64,000 nt of DNA from an uncultured Pseudomonadota bacterium (GTDB taxonomy: Bacteria; Pseudomonadota; Gammaproteobacteria; Steroidobacterales; Steroidobacteraceae), in NCBI GenBank assembly GCA_903884235.1, contig CAISEB010000041.1:1-64000 (forward strand), in the 5' to 3' direction. The notes beneath the pieces were generated by a model. That model had not been told where the DNA came from. It ran no database searches and worked only from the letters and a program-made list of their open reading frames with translations. Shown in pieces: positions 35,465-46,803 of the stretch (its first letter is position 1; every line of letters begins with the position of its first letter). The position numbers were made by a program, and so were the translations under genes.

Positions 35465-36293
35465 AGCGGTAGCGATCGTCCCGATCGCCGTACTGCTTCT
35501 CGCGCCGCTCGCGGCGCTCCTGGGCCTCGATCGAGAGCGTCGCCACGGGGCGGGCCTCGAGGCGCTTGATGCCGATCTCCTCGCCGGTCTCGAGGCAGTA
35601 GCCGTAGCTGCCGTCCTCGATGCGGGCGAGGGCCTCGTCGATCTTGCGGATCAGCTTGCGCTCCCGGTCCCGGGTGCGAAGCTCGAGGCTGAACTCGGAT
35701 TCGAGCGTCGCGCGATCGTTCGGGTCCGGCGGGTTGGCCGCCTCGTCCTTCATGTGCGTGACGGTGCGGTCGACCTCCATCATCAGGTCGTTCTTCCAGG
35801 TCGACAGGATCTTGCGGAAGTGCTCGACCTGCTGCTTGCCCATGTACTGCTCGCCCTTCTTGGCGAGGTAGGGCTTGACGTTGCGCGGGCCGGCGAGCAG
35901 CGACAGCGACACCTCCGGGGCGTCCTCGTCGCTCTCCGGCACGACCGGCAGGCGCGGCGCGGGCTTCAGCACGAGGTCCTCGGCCCTGGGGGCCTTCGCC
36001 GGCTTCGGCGCCTTGGGGGCGGCGGCCTTCGCGGGCGGGGCGGCGGGTGCCGGCTTCGCGACGATCACGGGCTTGGCCTTGGCGGCGGGAGCGGGCCTCG
36101 CCGCGGGCGCGGGCTTCGCGGCCGGGGCCTTCACGGGCTTCGCGACGGCCTTCGGCTTCGCGGGGGCCGCGACCTTGGCCTTCGGCTTCGCCTTCGGCGC
36201 GACGGGCTTCTTGGCCACGGGCTTCGCGGCCTTCTTCGGCTCGGCTTTCTTCGCGGCCGGCTTCTTCGCCTTCGCAGGCTTCTTCGCTGCCAT
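35463..36293 (-). CDS. dksA: RNA polymerase-binding transcription factor DksA, degenerate zinc site, long N-terminal extension
   Basis: DksA enters the RNA polymerase secondary channel and acts with ppGpp. The C-terminal ~150 residues match DksA closely (EVDRTVTHMKDEAANPPDPN and SLELRTRDRERKLIRKID), with the coiled-coil tip acidic residues retained. The zinc finger is changed: YGYCLETGEEIGIKRLEARP followed by TLSIEAQ keeps one of the four cysteines. The first ~130 residues are an Ala/Lys/Pro-rich low-complexity extension. The ATG at 36293 has GGAG upstream; the ATG at 36305 is an alternative. It is adjacent to gluQ as in many gammaproteobacteria. Confidence 0.9.
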   Translation of the reverse strand: MAAKKPAKAKKPAAKKAEPKKAAKPVAKKPVAPKAKPKAKVAAPAKPKAVAKPVKAPAAKPAPAARPAPAAKAKPVIVAKPAPAAPPAKAAAPKAPKPAKAPRAEDLVLKPAPRLPVVPESDEDAPEVSLSLLAGPRNVKPYLAKKGEQYMGKQQVEHFRKILSTWKNDLMMEVDRTVTHMKDEAANPPDPNDRATLESEFSLELRTRDRERKLIRKIDEALARIEDGSYGYCLETGEEIGIKRLEARPVATLSIEAQERRERREKQYGDRDDRYR

Positions 36294-36324
36294 CTCGAAC
36301 TCCATATCGAAGGTCTACCCTGAA

Positions 36325-36330
36325 ATTATA
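36325..36330 (-). promoter_or_regulatory. Candidate -10 box of dksA
   Basis: The minus strand reads GGCTATAATTTCAG, a consensus TATAAT about 30 bp upstream of the preferred dksA ATG. No good -35 box lies 16-18 bp upstream. The position favours the ATG at 36293 over 36305. Confidence 0.4.
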
Positions 36331-36355
36331 GCCGGTCCCGGCGTCCGGGTCCGGA

Positions 36356-36763
36356 TTACGCGCCGGGCAGGAGGGCGGCCGGGGCGGGGGTCCAGCCCGG
36401 CGCGCGATGCTCGGCCACGACGCTGGTATACAACCCGCCGCGGACGTTGAAAGTACCGGTAAGCCGCAGGAACCGGGGCGAGAGCGCCCCGACGAGAACG
36501 TCGGCGATCTCGTTGGTCACCGCCTCGTGGAAGCAGCCGCGATCGCGGAACGACCAGATGTAGAGCTTGAGCGCCTTCAGCTCCACGCACGCGGCCTCGG
36601 GGATGTACTCGAGCAGCAGCTCCGCGAAATCGGGCTGGCCCGTGACGGGGCACAGGCACGTGAACTCCGGGATCCGGATGCGGATCACGTAGTCGCGGCC
36701 CGGGGCCGGGTTCGGGAAGGTCTCGACGTGCGTCTGCGGGGTCGTCGCGTTGCGGTCAACCAT
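36356..36763 (-). CDS. queF: 7-cyano-7-deazaguanine (preQ0) reductase
   Basis: QueF reduces preQ0 to preQ1 with NADPH in queuosine synthesis. The 135-residue protein is the short (YkvM-type) form. It has the catalytic Cys in [15 protein letters not shown], the substrate Glu in [16 protein letters not shown], and [14 protein letters not shown]. The start is the ATG at 36763. Closeness to gluQ, which modifies queuosine-containing tRNA(Asp), makes a small queuosine-related neighbourhood, although dksA lies between them. Confidence 0.93.
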   Translation of the reverse strand: MVDRNATTPQTHVETFPNPAPGRDYVIRIRIPEFTCLCPVTGQPDFAELLLEYIPEAACVELKALKLYIWSFRDRGCFHEAVTNEIADVLVGALSPRFLRLTGTFNVRGGLYTSVVAEHRAPGWTPAPAALLPGA

Positions 36764-36897
36764 GCGCGGTCCTGTCAAGCGGGTCGTCAGCGAGGGCCGC
36801 GTACTCTACACTAGTCACCCCCGAGTCACTACGCGCAAGGGACCTGCCCGCGGGGCGGGAAAACGCGCGTGCCGCGGCCGAAATCCTAGGTTTTCCA

Positions 36898-39800
36898 ATG
36901 CGTTTATCGAAGCTCAAGCTCGCCGGTTTCAAGTCGTTCGTCGACCCGACCACGGTGCACCTGCCTGCCAACCTGACCGGCGTCGTCGGCCCGAACGGCT
37001 GCGGCAAGTCGAACATCATCGACGCGGTGCGCTGGGTCATGGGCGAGATCTCCGCCAAGCACCTGCGCGGCAACGACATGACCGACGTCATCTTCAATGG
37101 CTCCGGCGGCAGGAAGCCGGTCGGTGCCGCGTCCGTCGAACTCGTCTTCGACAACGCCGACGGCACGCTCGCCGGGCCCTATGCCGCGTACGCCGAGGTG
37201 TCGCTGAAGCGTCAGGTGTCGCGCGACGGCCAGTCGACGTACTTCATCAACGGCGCCAAGTGCCGCCGCAAGGACATCACGCAGCTGTTCCTCGGCACCG
37301 GCCTTGGCAGCCGCAGCTACGCGATCATCGAGCAGGGCATGATCTCGCGCCTGATCGAGGCGAAGCCCGACGACATGCGCGCCTTCCTCGAGGAGGCGGC
37401 CGGCATCTCCAAGTACAAGGAGCGCCGCCGCGAGACCGAGAACCGCATCGCGCACACGCGCGAGAACCTCGACCGCCTGAACGACCTGCGCGAGGAACTC
37501 GACAAGCAGATCCGCCACCTGCAGCGCCAGGCGGTCACCGCCCGGCGCTACCAGGGCCTGAAGGAGGAGGAGCGCAAGCTGAAGGCCGAGCTCCTCGCGC
37601 TGCGCCTCCGGGAACTCGACGCCGAGGCCGGCACCCGCGCCCATGCGGCGAGTGCGACGGAGCTTGCGCTGCAGGCCGCACTCACGGAGCTGCGCGCCGC
37701 CGAGGCCGCGATCGAGAAGGGCCGCGAGCTGCATACCCGCGAGACCGAGCGCCTCGCCGAGGTGCAGGGCCGCTGCTACCAGATCGGCGCGGAGGCCGCG
37801 CGCTGCGAGCAGGCGATCCTGCACGCGCGCGAGCTGCGCTCGCGCCTGAAGCAGGACCTCGAGCAGGCCGAGGCCGGCCACGCCGAGGCGTCCATGCTGC
37901 TCGCCCGCGACGAGGCCGAGTCCGCCTCGGTCACCGAGGCGCTCGCCGCGCTCGAGCCCGGGCTCGTCGAGGCCCGCGCCCGGGAGCGCGCCGCCTCGGA
38001 CGCCCAGTCCGCGGCCGAGTCCGCGATGCAGGGCTGGCAGCAGCGCTGGGAGCAGTTCACGCGCGAGGGCAGCGAGGCCAACCAGAAGGCCATGGTCGAG
38101 CGCGCGCGCATCGAGCAGATCGATGGCCGCCTGCGCCGCAGCCTCATCCAGCAGGAGCGCGTGCACACCGAACGCGACACGCTCGCCGCGCTCGACGCCG
38201 GCCAGGCGATCGCCGAGCTCGAGGCCAGGAAGTCCACCGCCGCGACCGAGGACGAGGCGGCGCAGGCGCACCTGCGGGCGCTGCTCGAGGATCTCTCGAA
38301 GGCGCGCGACGCCGAGCGTTCGCTGCAGGGCGCGCTCGATCGCGCCCGCTCCGACGTGCAGAGGGCACGCGGCCAGGTCGTCTCGCTCGAGGCGCTGCAG
38401 CAGGCGGCGCTCGGCCAGGTCAAGGGCAAGGTCGTCGACTGGCTGAAGGGCCACTCGCTCGGCGACCGGCCGCGCCTCGCGCAGCAGCTCGAGGTCGAAT
38501 CCGGCTGGTCGCGCGCGGTCGAGACCGTGCTCGGCAGCTACCTCGAGGCCGTCTGCGTCGATGGCCTCGACGCGGTCGCGGCCCTGATCGGCGACCTCAA
38601 GGTCGGCCAGGTCACGTTCGTCGGCACCGATGCCGGCGCCGCGTCCGGCGGCAGCGGCGATCGGCTGCTCGCCAAGGTCAAGGGACCGGCAGCGCTCGGG
38701 GGACTCCTCGGTGGCGTGCACGCCGTCGAGCACCTCGCCGAGGCGCTCGCGCGTCGCGCGACGCTCGCGCCCGGCGAGTCGATCATCACCAAGGACGGCG
38801 TCTGGATCGGCCGCGACTGGCTGCGCGTCAGCCGCGACCAGGATGCGCACGCCGGCGTCCTCGAGCGCGAGGCCGACCTGCGTTCGCTCAAGGACACGGT
38901 CAAGGCGGCGGAAGCGGCGCTCGCGACGCACGAGGCCGAGCTCCTCGCCGGTCGCGAGCGCATCAAGTCGCTCGACTCCGGCCGCGACGATGCCCAGGAG
39001 GCGGCCAACCGCCTGCACCGCCAGCACGTCGACCTGCGCGGCCAGCTCGAGTCGCTGAAGAGCCGCATGGCGCAGAACGCCGAGCGGCTGCAGCGTCTCG
39101 CCAACGAGGCGACCGAGCTCGCCCACGAGATCAAGAGCGCCGAGGACGACAGCCGCGCCGCCCGCGAGCGGCTCGCCGTCGCGATCGAGGCGATGCAGTC
39201 GTTCGAGAGCCGCCGGCCGGGACTCGAGACCGAGCGCGACGAGCTGCGCGCGGCGCTCGCGCAGGCGCGTGCCGCGGCCGAGGCGGCGCGCGGCGCCGCC
39301 CAGCAGGCCGCGATCGCCGTCGAATCACGCCGCTCGACGCTCGCCTCGCTCGCCACGAGCCTCGCGCGCCTGCGCGTGCAGCAGGAGCAGGTGGCCGTGC
39401 GGCGCGAGGAGCTCGGTCGCACGCTCGCCGAGGGCGAGGCCCCGCTTGCCGAGCAGCAGAAGGAGCTCGAGGTCCTGCTGGCGCGCCGGCTCGATGCCGA
39501 GCGCGAGCTCGCCGCGGTGCGCACCGCGGTCGAGGCCGCGGAGTCGCAGTTCCGGGCGCTCGACGAGGCCCGGCTCGCGGCCGAGGCGCGCGTCGAGTCC
39601 GAGCGCCAGTCCGCCAACAGCGCCCAGCTCGCCGCGCAGGAGACGCGCGTGCGCCGCGAGTCGCTGATCGAGCAGTTCGCGGCGACCCGCTTCGAGCTCG
39701 AGGCGGTGACCGCGGCGCTGCTGCCGGAGGCGACTGCCGCCGCCTGGGAGGCGAGCGTCGCCGAGGTCGAGGGCAAGATCGAGCGCCTCGGGCAGGTGAA

Positions 39801-40404
39801 CCTCGCCGCGATCGACGAGTTCAAGGAACAGTCGGAGCGCAAGGAATACCTCGACCGCCAGTTCGCGGACCTCACCGAGGCGCTGAACTCGCTCGAGTCG
39901 GCGATCAGGAAGATCGACAAGGAGACGCGCCAGCGCTTCCAGGAGACCTTCGACAAGGTCAACACCGGGCTCAAGGACAAGTTCCCGCGCCTGTTCGGTG
40001 GCGGCCACGCCTACCTCGAGCTCACCGGCGATGACGTGCTCGCCGCCGGCGTCGCGGTCATGGCGCGCCCGCCCGGCAAGCGCAACTCGACGATCTCGCA
40101 GCTGTCGGGCGGCGAGAAGGCGCTGACCGCGGTCGCGCTCGTGTTCTCGATCTTCGAGCTCAACCCGGCGCCGTTCTGCCTGCTGGACGAGGTCGACGCA
40201 CCGCTCGACGAGTACAACGTCGGCCGCTTCTGCGACATCGTCCGCGACATGAGCGAGCGCGTGCAGTTCGTGTTCATCACGCACAACAAGCACACGATGG
40301 AACTCGCCCGGCAGCTGGTCGGCGTGACGATGAACGAGCCGGGCGTGTCGCGCCTGGTCTCGGTCGACGTCGACGAGGCCCTGCGGATGGCGGCGGCGGG
40401 CTGA
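36898..40404 (+). CDS. smc: Chromosome segregation protein SMC
   Basis: SMC forms the ATPase core of condensin together with ScpA and ScpB, both encoded at 54.6-56.3 kb. The 1168-residue protein has Walker A GPNGCGKS (31-38), two long coiled coils around a hinge (about 495-650, VVDWLKGHSLGDRP to the hinge glycines), the signature LSGGEKALTA and Walker B CLLDEVDAPLDE. It starts at ATG 36898. zipA follows at 4 bp, so smc-zipA-ligA is one operon. Confidence 0.96.
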   Translation: MRLSKLKLAGFKSFVDPTTVHLPANLTGVVGPNGCGKSNIIDAVRWVMGEISAKHLRGNDMTDVIFNGSGGRKPVGAASVELVFDNADGTLAGPYAAYAEVSLKRQVSRDGQSTYFINGAKCRRKDITQLFLGTGLGSRSYAIIEQGMISRLIEAKPDDMRAFLEEAAGISKYKERRRETENRIAHTRENLDRLNDLREELDKQIRHLQRQAVTARRYQGLKEEERKLKAELLALRLRELDAEAGTRAHAASATELALQAALTELRAAEAAIEKGRELHTRETERLAEVQGRCYQIGAEAARCEQAILHARELRSRLKQDLEQAEAGHAEASMLLARDEAESASVTEALAALEPGLVEARARERAASDAQSAAESAMQGWQQRWEQFTREGSEANQKAMVERARIEQIDGRLRRSLIQQERVHTERDTLAALDAGQAIAELEARKSTAATEDEAAQAHLRALLEDLSKARDAERSLQGALDRARSDVQRARGQVVSLEALQQAALGQVKGKVVDWLKGHSLGDRPRLAQQLEVESGWSRAVETVLGSYLEAVCVDGLDAVAALIGDLKVGQVTFVGTDAGAASGGSGDRLLAKVKGPAALGGLLGGVHAVEHLAEALARRATLAPGESIITKDGVWIGRDWLRVSRDQDAHAGVLEREADLRSLKDTVKAAEAALATHEAELLAGRERIKSLDSGRDDAQEAANRLHRQHVDLRGQLESLKSRMAQNAERLQRLANEATELAHEIKSAEDDSRAARERLAVAIEAMQSFESRRPGLETERDELRAALAQARAAAEAARGAAQQAAIAVESRRSTLASLATSLARLRVQQEQVAVRREELGRTLAEGEAPLAEQQKELEVLLARRLDAERELAAVRTAVEAAESQFRALDEARLAAEARVESERQSANSAQLAAQETRVRRESLIEQFAATRFELEAVTAALLPEATAAAWEASVAEVEGKIERLGQVNLAAIDEFKEQSERKEYLDRQFADLTEALNSLESAIRKIDKETRQRFQETFDKVNTGLKDKFPRLFGGGHAYLELTGDDVLAAGVAVMARPPGKRNSTISQLSGGEKALTAVALVFSIFELNPAPFCLLDEVDAPLDEYNVGRFCDIVRDMSERVQFVFITHNKHTMELARQLVGVTMNEPGVSRLVSVDVDEALRMAAAG

Positions 40405-40408
40405 GCGC

Positions 40409-41545
40409 GTGGCCGAGCTGCGCTGGATACTGCTCGGGTTCGGACTGCTGGTGATCGGCGGCATCTGGCTGTGGGGCCGGCGCCGCCCGGCCGCGGTCGC
40501 CGACGAGACCACCGCGATGATGCGCGGCAGCGACCGCTACGAGCCGCACATGGACGGCGACGCCGACGGGCACGTGCACGAGGACGGCCACGACGAGGGC
40601 CACCACCCGCACCTGCACGACGACGACCTGCCAACCATCGAGTTCCCGGTGCGCGGCTACGACGAGCGCCGCGCCCATGGCGCGAACCCGCCGGTGGTGA
40701 CGATCGACGACCTGCCGGAGAACGCCGAGGACGTCGTGCTCGTCGACGCGCAGGACACCGTCGCGGTCGAGCCCGTCCACGTCGATCCGCCCGCGCCGCC
40801 GCGCCGGCCGCCACCGTCGCCCGCGGCACCGGCGCGCCCGGTCGTGGCACCGGTCGTCGAGGAGGAGCCGGTGCACTTCCCGGATCCCGAGGACAACACC
40901 CCGCACGACGAGCCGCCGACGGTCACGATCGAGGTGCCGACGCTGCCGCCGGAGGCCGCGGTCGCCGAGCGCCGTCGCCAGCGCCCGCCGGCGCCGCCGC
41001 CGGTCGTGCCGCCGCTGCCGCCGCCGCCGGCCAAGTCCGACCCGCTCGCCGACACGATGGTCGGCGCGCAGAAGCGCAAGACCGTGCCGGCCGAGCCGCC
41101 GCCGCGCCAGCAGCGCATCGTCGCGATCCGCCTGATCACCCCGGCCGACCGTCCGCTCGACGGTGGCCAGCTGAAGGCGGCGCTCGCCGCCGAGCGGCTG
41201 GTGTTCGGGCGCTATTCGATCTTCCACCGGCTGCTCGAGGGCGACCGGCCGATGTACAGCGTCGCGAGCCTGGTCGAGCCGGGTTCGTTCGATCCGGAGC
41301 AGATGGCCTCGGCGACGTTCCCGGGCGTGTCGCTGTTCGCCGTGTTCCCGGGGCCGCTGCCCGCGCCGCAGGCCTTCGACGAACTGCTCGCCTGCGCCCG
41401 GCGCCTCGGCGACAAGCTCGGCTGCGTGCTGCAGGACGACACCGGCAGCAGCCTGACCGGCCAGCGCGTGCTCAGCCTGCGCGAGGACCTCGTGCACTTC
41501 GAGCACCTCGTGTCGCTCGGCCGCGGCGGCCGTCCGGCCGGCTGA
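40409..41545 (+). CDS. zipA: Cell division protein ZipA
   Basis: ZipA tethers FtsZ to the inner membrane during septation. The 378-residue protein has an N-terminal membrane anchor (WILLGFGLLVIGGIWLWG), a His/Asp-rich then Pro-rich linker (about 40-225), and a C-terminal FtsZ-binding domain (IVAIRLITPADRPLDGGQLK, FGRYSIFHRLL, FPGVSLFAVFPGPLP, LGDKLGCVLQDDTG). The GTG at 40409 is the start. It lies between smc and ligA, the order seen in related gammaproteobacteria. Confidence 0.88.
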   Translation: MAELRWILLGFGLLVIGGIWLWGRRRPAAVADETTAMMRGSDRYEPHMDGDADGHVHEDGHDEGHHPHLHDDDLPTIEFPVRGYDERRAHGANPPVVTIDDLPENAEDVVLVDAQDTVAVEPVHVDPPAPPRRPPPSPAAPARPVVAPVVEEEPVHFPDPEDNTPHDEPPTVTIEVPTLPPEAAVAERRRQRPPAPPPVVPPLPPPPAKSDPLADTMVGAQKRKTVPAEPPPRQQRIVAIRLITPADRPLDGGQLKAALAAERLVFGRYSIFHRLLEGDRPMYSVASLVEPGSFDPEQMASATFPGVSLFAVFPGPLPAPQAFDELLACARRLGDKLGCVLQDDTGSSLTGQRVLSLREDLVHFEHLVSLGRGGRPAG

Positions 41546-44312
<2,767 letters not shown>

Positions 44313-44329
44313 GGTGGCAGTGTCGCTAG

Positions 44330-45124
44330 CTATTCTGGATCTGATGTTTCGGTGTGAGACACAAGTATCGTAAATTCCTGCGCGCTGCGAGAAGTGGATG
44401 ATTTCTCGCCCGATGCTGCTTCGCCATGCAGGTAGTCGGACAGCGCCTCAAGAAATCGTTCCGTTCGCGTACTTACGTTTCGCTTTACGCCGCCTGGGAC
44501 TGGTCCGGAGAATCGAACCGTCACTCTTCGAAGAGTAGGCTGGTGCCCAGTCTGTGCGCCCTCGGTACTTGCGAACACAATTTCTACGTCTTGGGCAAGC
44601 CGCTCGAGGTCCACGTGATTCGCCTTGGGCGCGACGTGATGGCGACGAAGTGCTCGAACTACGTTCTTTGAGTCCTGCGCTACCATTCCGCCGGAAATTA
44701 GCTCCTCCAGGACCGCTTTCCGAGGCACGTCAGCGCCATAGCGGCGTACTAGCTCGTCAAAGGATCCTGTACCCAACATTGGGAGCGTCCGAGGTGCGCC
44801 TCGCTGGTCTACATAGCGGGCGTCTGTGAACCAGCCGTGCATTACCCGTTCAGTTCGCTGCTCGGGAGGCCGCGCTGAAGCTTGCTTCCCAGTTCGTATG
44901 CGGGCCACTTCCGCACGAGTGAGACCAGTGAGGATCGCAATTTTCGCAGTCGACGGTCGTTTGCCCCGATTCCGGATCTGCATTTCTGCCGACGCTACAA
45001 ATGCTGCCTTGGCCGCCGCAGAAAAATCCCCAAAGCTGAAGCCAAGGGGAATGACGATCGCGGCTATTCGTTTGGTAAGCGCGAATGCGAGCTGGCTGGC
45101 TCGAGTTTTCCACGCGTGGTCCAC
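44330..45124 (-). CDS. DUF6502-like protein, paralogue B
   Basis: This 264-residue protein has an N-terminal part typical of DUF6502: IPLGFSFGDFSAAAKAAFVA, then KIAILTGLTRAEVARIR, which looks like a helix-turn-helix. It is followed by HGWFTDARYVDQRGAPRTLP, FDELVRRYGADVPRKAVLEE and LISGGMV. The C-terminal TERFLEALSDYLHGE matches the same position in paralogues A and C. The GTG at 45124 is the start. A 7-bp inverted repeat lies about 80-100 bp upstream. Soluble and probably cytoplasmic; function unknown. Confidence 0.7.
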   Translation of the reverse strand: MDHAWKTRASQLAFALTKRIAAIVIPLGFSFGDFSAAAKAAFVASAEMQIRNRGKRPSTAKIAILTGLTRAEVARIRTGKQASARPPEQRTERVMHGWFTDARYVDQRGAPRTLPMLGTGSFDELVRRYGADVPRKAVLEELISGGMVAQDSKNVVRALRRHHVAPKANHVDLERLAQDVEIVFASTEGAQTGHQPTLRRVTVRFSGPVPGGVKRNVSTRTERFLEALSDYLHGEAASGEKSSTSRSAQEFTILVSHTETSDPE

Positions 45125-45202
45125 GAATTTCGCCCTTTGTGCGATGCGCTAACAGCGCTTCCGGATAATTATGGCCCCTGACGGGGCAAATCCGGTCCAC
45201 CC

Positions 45203-45227
45203 ATATCTGACGTATTTGTGCAGATAT
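45203..45227. promoter_or_regulatory. Inverted repeat upstream of the DUF6502 B-C pair
   Basis: ATATCTG (45203-45209), an 11-nt spacer and CAGATAT (45221-45227) form a perfect 7-bp inverted repeat 79-103 bp upstream of paralogue B. It is a possible operator. No clear -35/-10 pair was recognised around it. Confidence 0.4.
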
Positions 45228-45325
45228 TGATCGGGCTGACGTGGCGGAATCAAATTTGATATGCGTTGCGGCCCGTGGCCGCAACCACGTACGGCTGGTG
45301 GCCGCAGTAAGAAGCTCTACCTTCC

Positions 45326-45354
45326 CCTTCCAGCCAATCTGTTTGGCTGGAAGG
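45326..45354 (-). terminator. Hairpin after the PGISGSG-repeat gene
   Basis: A 12-bp perfect stem (CCTTCCAGCCAA with TTGGCTGGAAGG) and a 5-nt loop lie 22 bp beyond the stop of the repeat-protein gene. There is no T-run, so it may be a terminator or an mRNA-stabilising structure that separates repeat-protein expression from DUF6502 B-C. Confidence 0.5.
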
Positions 45355-45376
45355 GTAGGTGCATCGGCTTCGGCGG

Positions 45377-46774
45377 CTAGTTGTGGCCGCTCCCAGAAAT
45401 CCCCGGTGTCGTTGCGGCGCTTCCGCTTCCTGAGATTCCCGGTGCGGTCGCCTTTCCGCTACCAGAAATGCCGGGTGAAGTAGCCCGGCCACTGCCGGAG
45501 ATGCCCGGAGATGTGGCCTTACCGCTGCCCGAAATGCCAGGTGCCGTGGCGCGACCACTGCCCGAAATGCCAGGTGCGGTCGCCTTGCCGCTACCTGAGA
45601 TGCCCGGCGCTGTGGCCTTACCGCTGCCAGAAATGCCGGGTGCAGTGGCCCGGCCACTGCCGGAGATGCCCGGCGCGGTCGCCTTGCCGCTGCCAGAGAT
45701 GCCAGGCGACGTAGCCGCGCTGCCGCTGCCCGAAATGCCAGGCGCCGTGGCGTGACCACTGCCCGAAATGCCAGGCGCGGTCGCCTTGCCGCTGCCCGAA
45801 ATGCCCGGTGCAGTCGCGCGGCCACTCCCGGAAATACCAGGGGCAGTCGCCTTACCGCTGCCAGAGATGCCAGGCGACGTGGCCGCGCTGCCGCTGCCCG
45901 AAATGCCAGGCGCCGTGGCGCGACCACTGCCCGAAATGCCAGGCGCGGTCGCCTTACCGCTGCCCGAAATGCCAGGTGAAGTAGCCCGGCCACTGCCGGA
46001 GATGCCCGGCGCGGTCGCCTTGCCGCTACCAGAGATGCCAGGCGACGTAGCCGCGCTGCCGCTGCCCGAAATGCCAGGCGCCGTGGCGCGACCACTGCCC
46101 GAAATGCCAGGCGCGGTGGCCTTGCCACTTCCCGAGATACCCGGCGCCGTTGCGTTGCCGCTTCCGGAAATGCCGGGCGCCGCCGAGGCACTGGCGCCGC
46201 CGGATGATCCGATGGTCGAAGTGCTTGCAGGCGGGATGATTTGAGCGCGTGCGGCAAGAATCAGGGATGCAGATCCCGGTTTCGTACCCAGAACCTGGAC
46301 TACATCGCCGAGGTGAACCGAGAACTCGGGAGAGACCGACAGAATCGCCGAGTAGTCGACAGCGGTCTTGCCGATCCACATGCGAGCGGTACGCGCGTCG
46401 ATCGCCCGCACAACCCCTGTGGCAACGACTTGGCTCGCGCCGGCAACGTACGGTCGATTGAAGTTGATGACCACCCGCGTAACAGGCGATCCAACTCCAT
46501 CGCTGAGTACAGCAACAGATGGGGAATCACTATGCGCAAGCAAGCTCAACGCAGTGGCCGCATGGGCCACGTGTCGACCGTCGACGACGGCATCGGCATT
46601 GGGCGCAATTTCAAACGTGGAGCCCAGTACCGAAAGCGACCCATTGGGCTCGATACGGTCAACCGGACCGTACGCGCGCACCACCAATTCCGATGCGCCC
46701 GCACTACCGGACGCAGCAACTGCCGTCATCGAGATAGCGAACACGATCGCTGCGCGCAGATTTTGAGATGCCAT
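45377..46774 (-). CDS. Secreted protein with OB-fold (DUF5666-like) domains and 24 PGISGSG repeats
   Basis: This 465-residue protein has a signal peptide ([20 protein letters not shown], cleaved near ASGSAGAS). Residues ~30-185 hold two beta-rich modules, [20 protein letters not shown] and [20 protein letters not shown], then [10 protein letters not shown]. This is the pattern of DUF5666-type OB-like domains. From residue ~199 to the end there are 24 tandem units of the type PGISGSGxAT(A/S), where x is K, R, S, H or N. No membrane anchor, sorting signal or barrel is visible. All neighbours on its strand are DUF6502-like genes. Function unknown; a secreted or surface structural role is a guess. 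Confidence 0.75.
   Translation of the reverse strand: MASQNLRAAIVFAISMTAVAASGSAGASELVVRAYGPVDRIEPNGSLSVLGSTFEIAPNADAVVDGRHVAHAATALSLLAHSDSPSVAVLSDGVGSPVTRVVINFNRPYVAGASQVVATGVVRAIDARTARMWIGKTAVDYSAILSVSPEFSVHLGDVVQVLGTKPGSASLILAARAQIIPPASTSTIGSSGGASASAAPGISGSGNATAPGISGSGKATAPGISGSGRATAPGISGSGSAATSPGISGSGKATAPGISGSGRATSPGISGSGKATAPGISGSGRATAPGISGSGSAATSPGISGSGKATAPGISGSGRATAPGISGSGKATAPGISGSGHATAPGISGSGSAATSPGISGSGKATAPGISGSGRATAPGISGSGKATAPGISGSGKATAPGISGSGRATAPGISGSGKATSPGISGSGRATSPGISGSGKATAPGISGSGSAATTPGISGSGHN
45380..46180 (-). repeat. In-frame 33/36-nt tandem repeats encoding PGISGSG units
   Basis: There are 24 tandem units: 19 of 11 codons, four of 12 codons (GSGSAAT variants, units 4, 9, 14 and 23) and a last shortened unit ending GSGHN. 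The variable residue runs N,K,R,S,K,R,K,R,S,K,R,K,H,S,K,R,K,K,R,K,R,K,S,H. High nucleotide similarity and the recurring S-K-R blocks indicate expansion by duplication of multi-unit blocks. Confidence 0.9.
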
Positions 46775-46803
46775 TTGTCGATTCCCCTAGCGCGAGAAAT
46801 TTT

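Larger units (their letters stand above)
31826..35611. repeat. Tandem duplication, copy 2, with ~2 kb insertion
   Basis: This is the second copy of the sapC-phaR-gluQ-dksA segment. It is 3.79 kb instead of 1.81 kb because about 1.98 kb (roughly 32018-34003) lies between the sapC hairpin and phaR. The insert holds an unknown gene, a phaR 3' fragment and a nucleotidyltransferase gene. Confidence 0.85.

Noticed and set aside
45380-46180. CRISPR array (regular ~33-nt repeats)
   Set aside because: The repeats are contiguous with no unique spacers and are in frame within a coding sequence; no cas genes are near.
45381-46244. Plus-strand frame encoding [10 protein letters not shown]-type repeats opposite the PGISGSG gene
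   Set aside because: Any frame opposite an in-frame 33-nt repeat is open and repetitive. It lacks a signal peptide or domain, whereas the minus-strand protein has a signal peptide and a globular N-terminal part.
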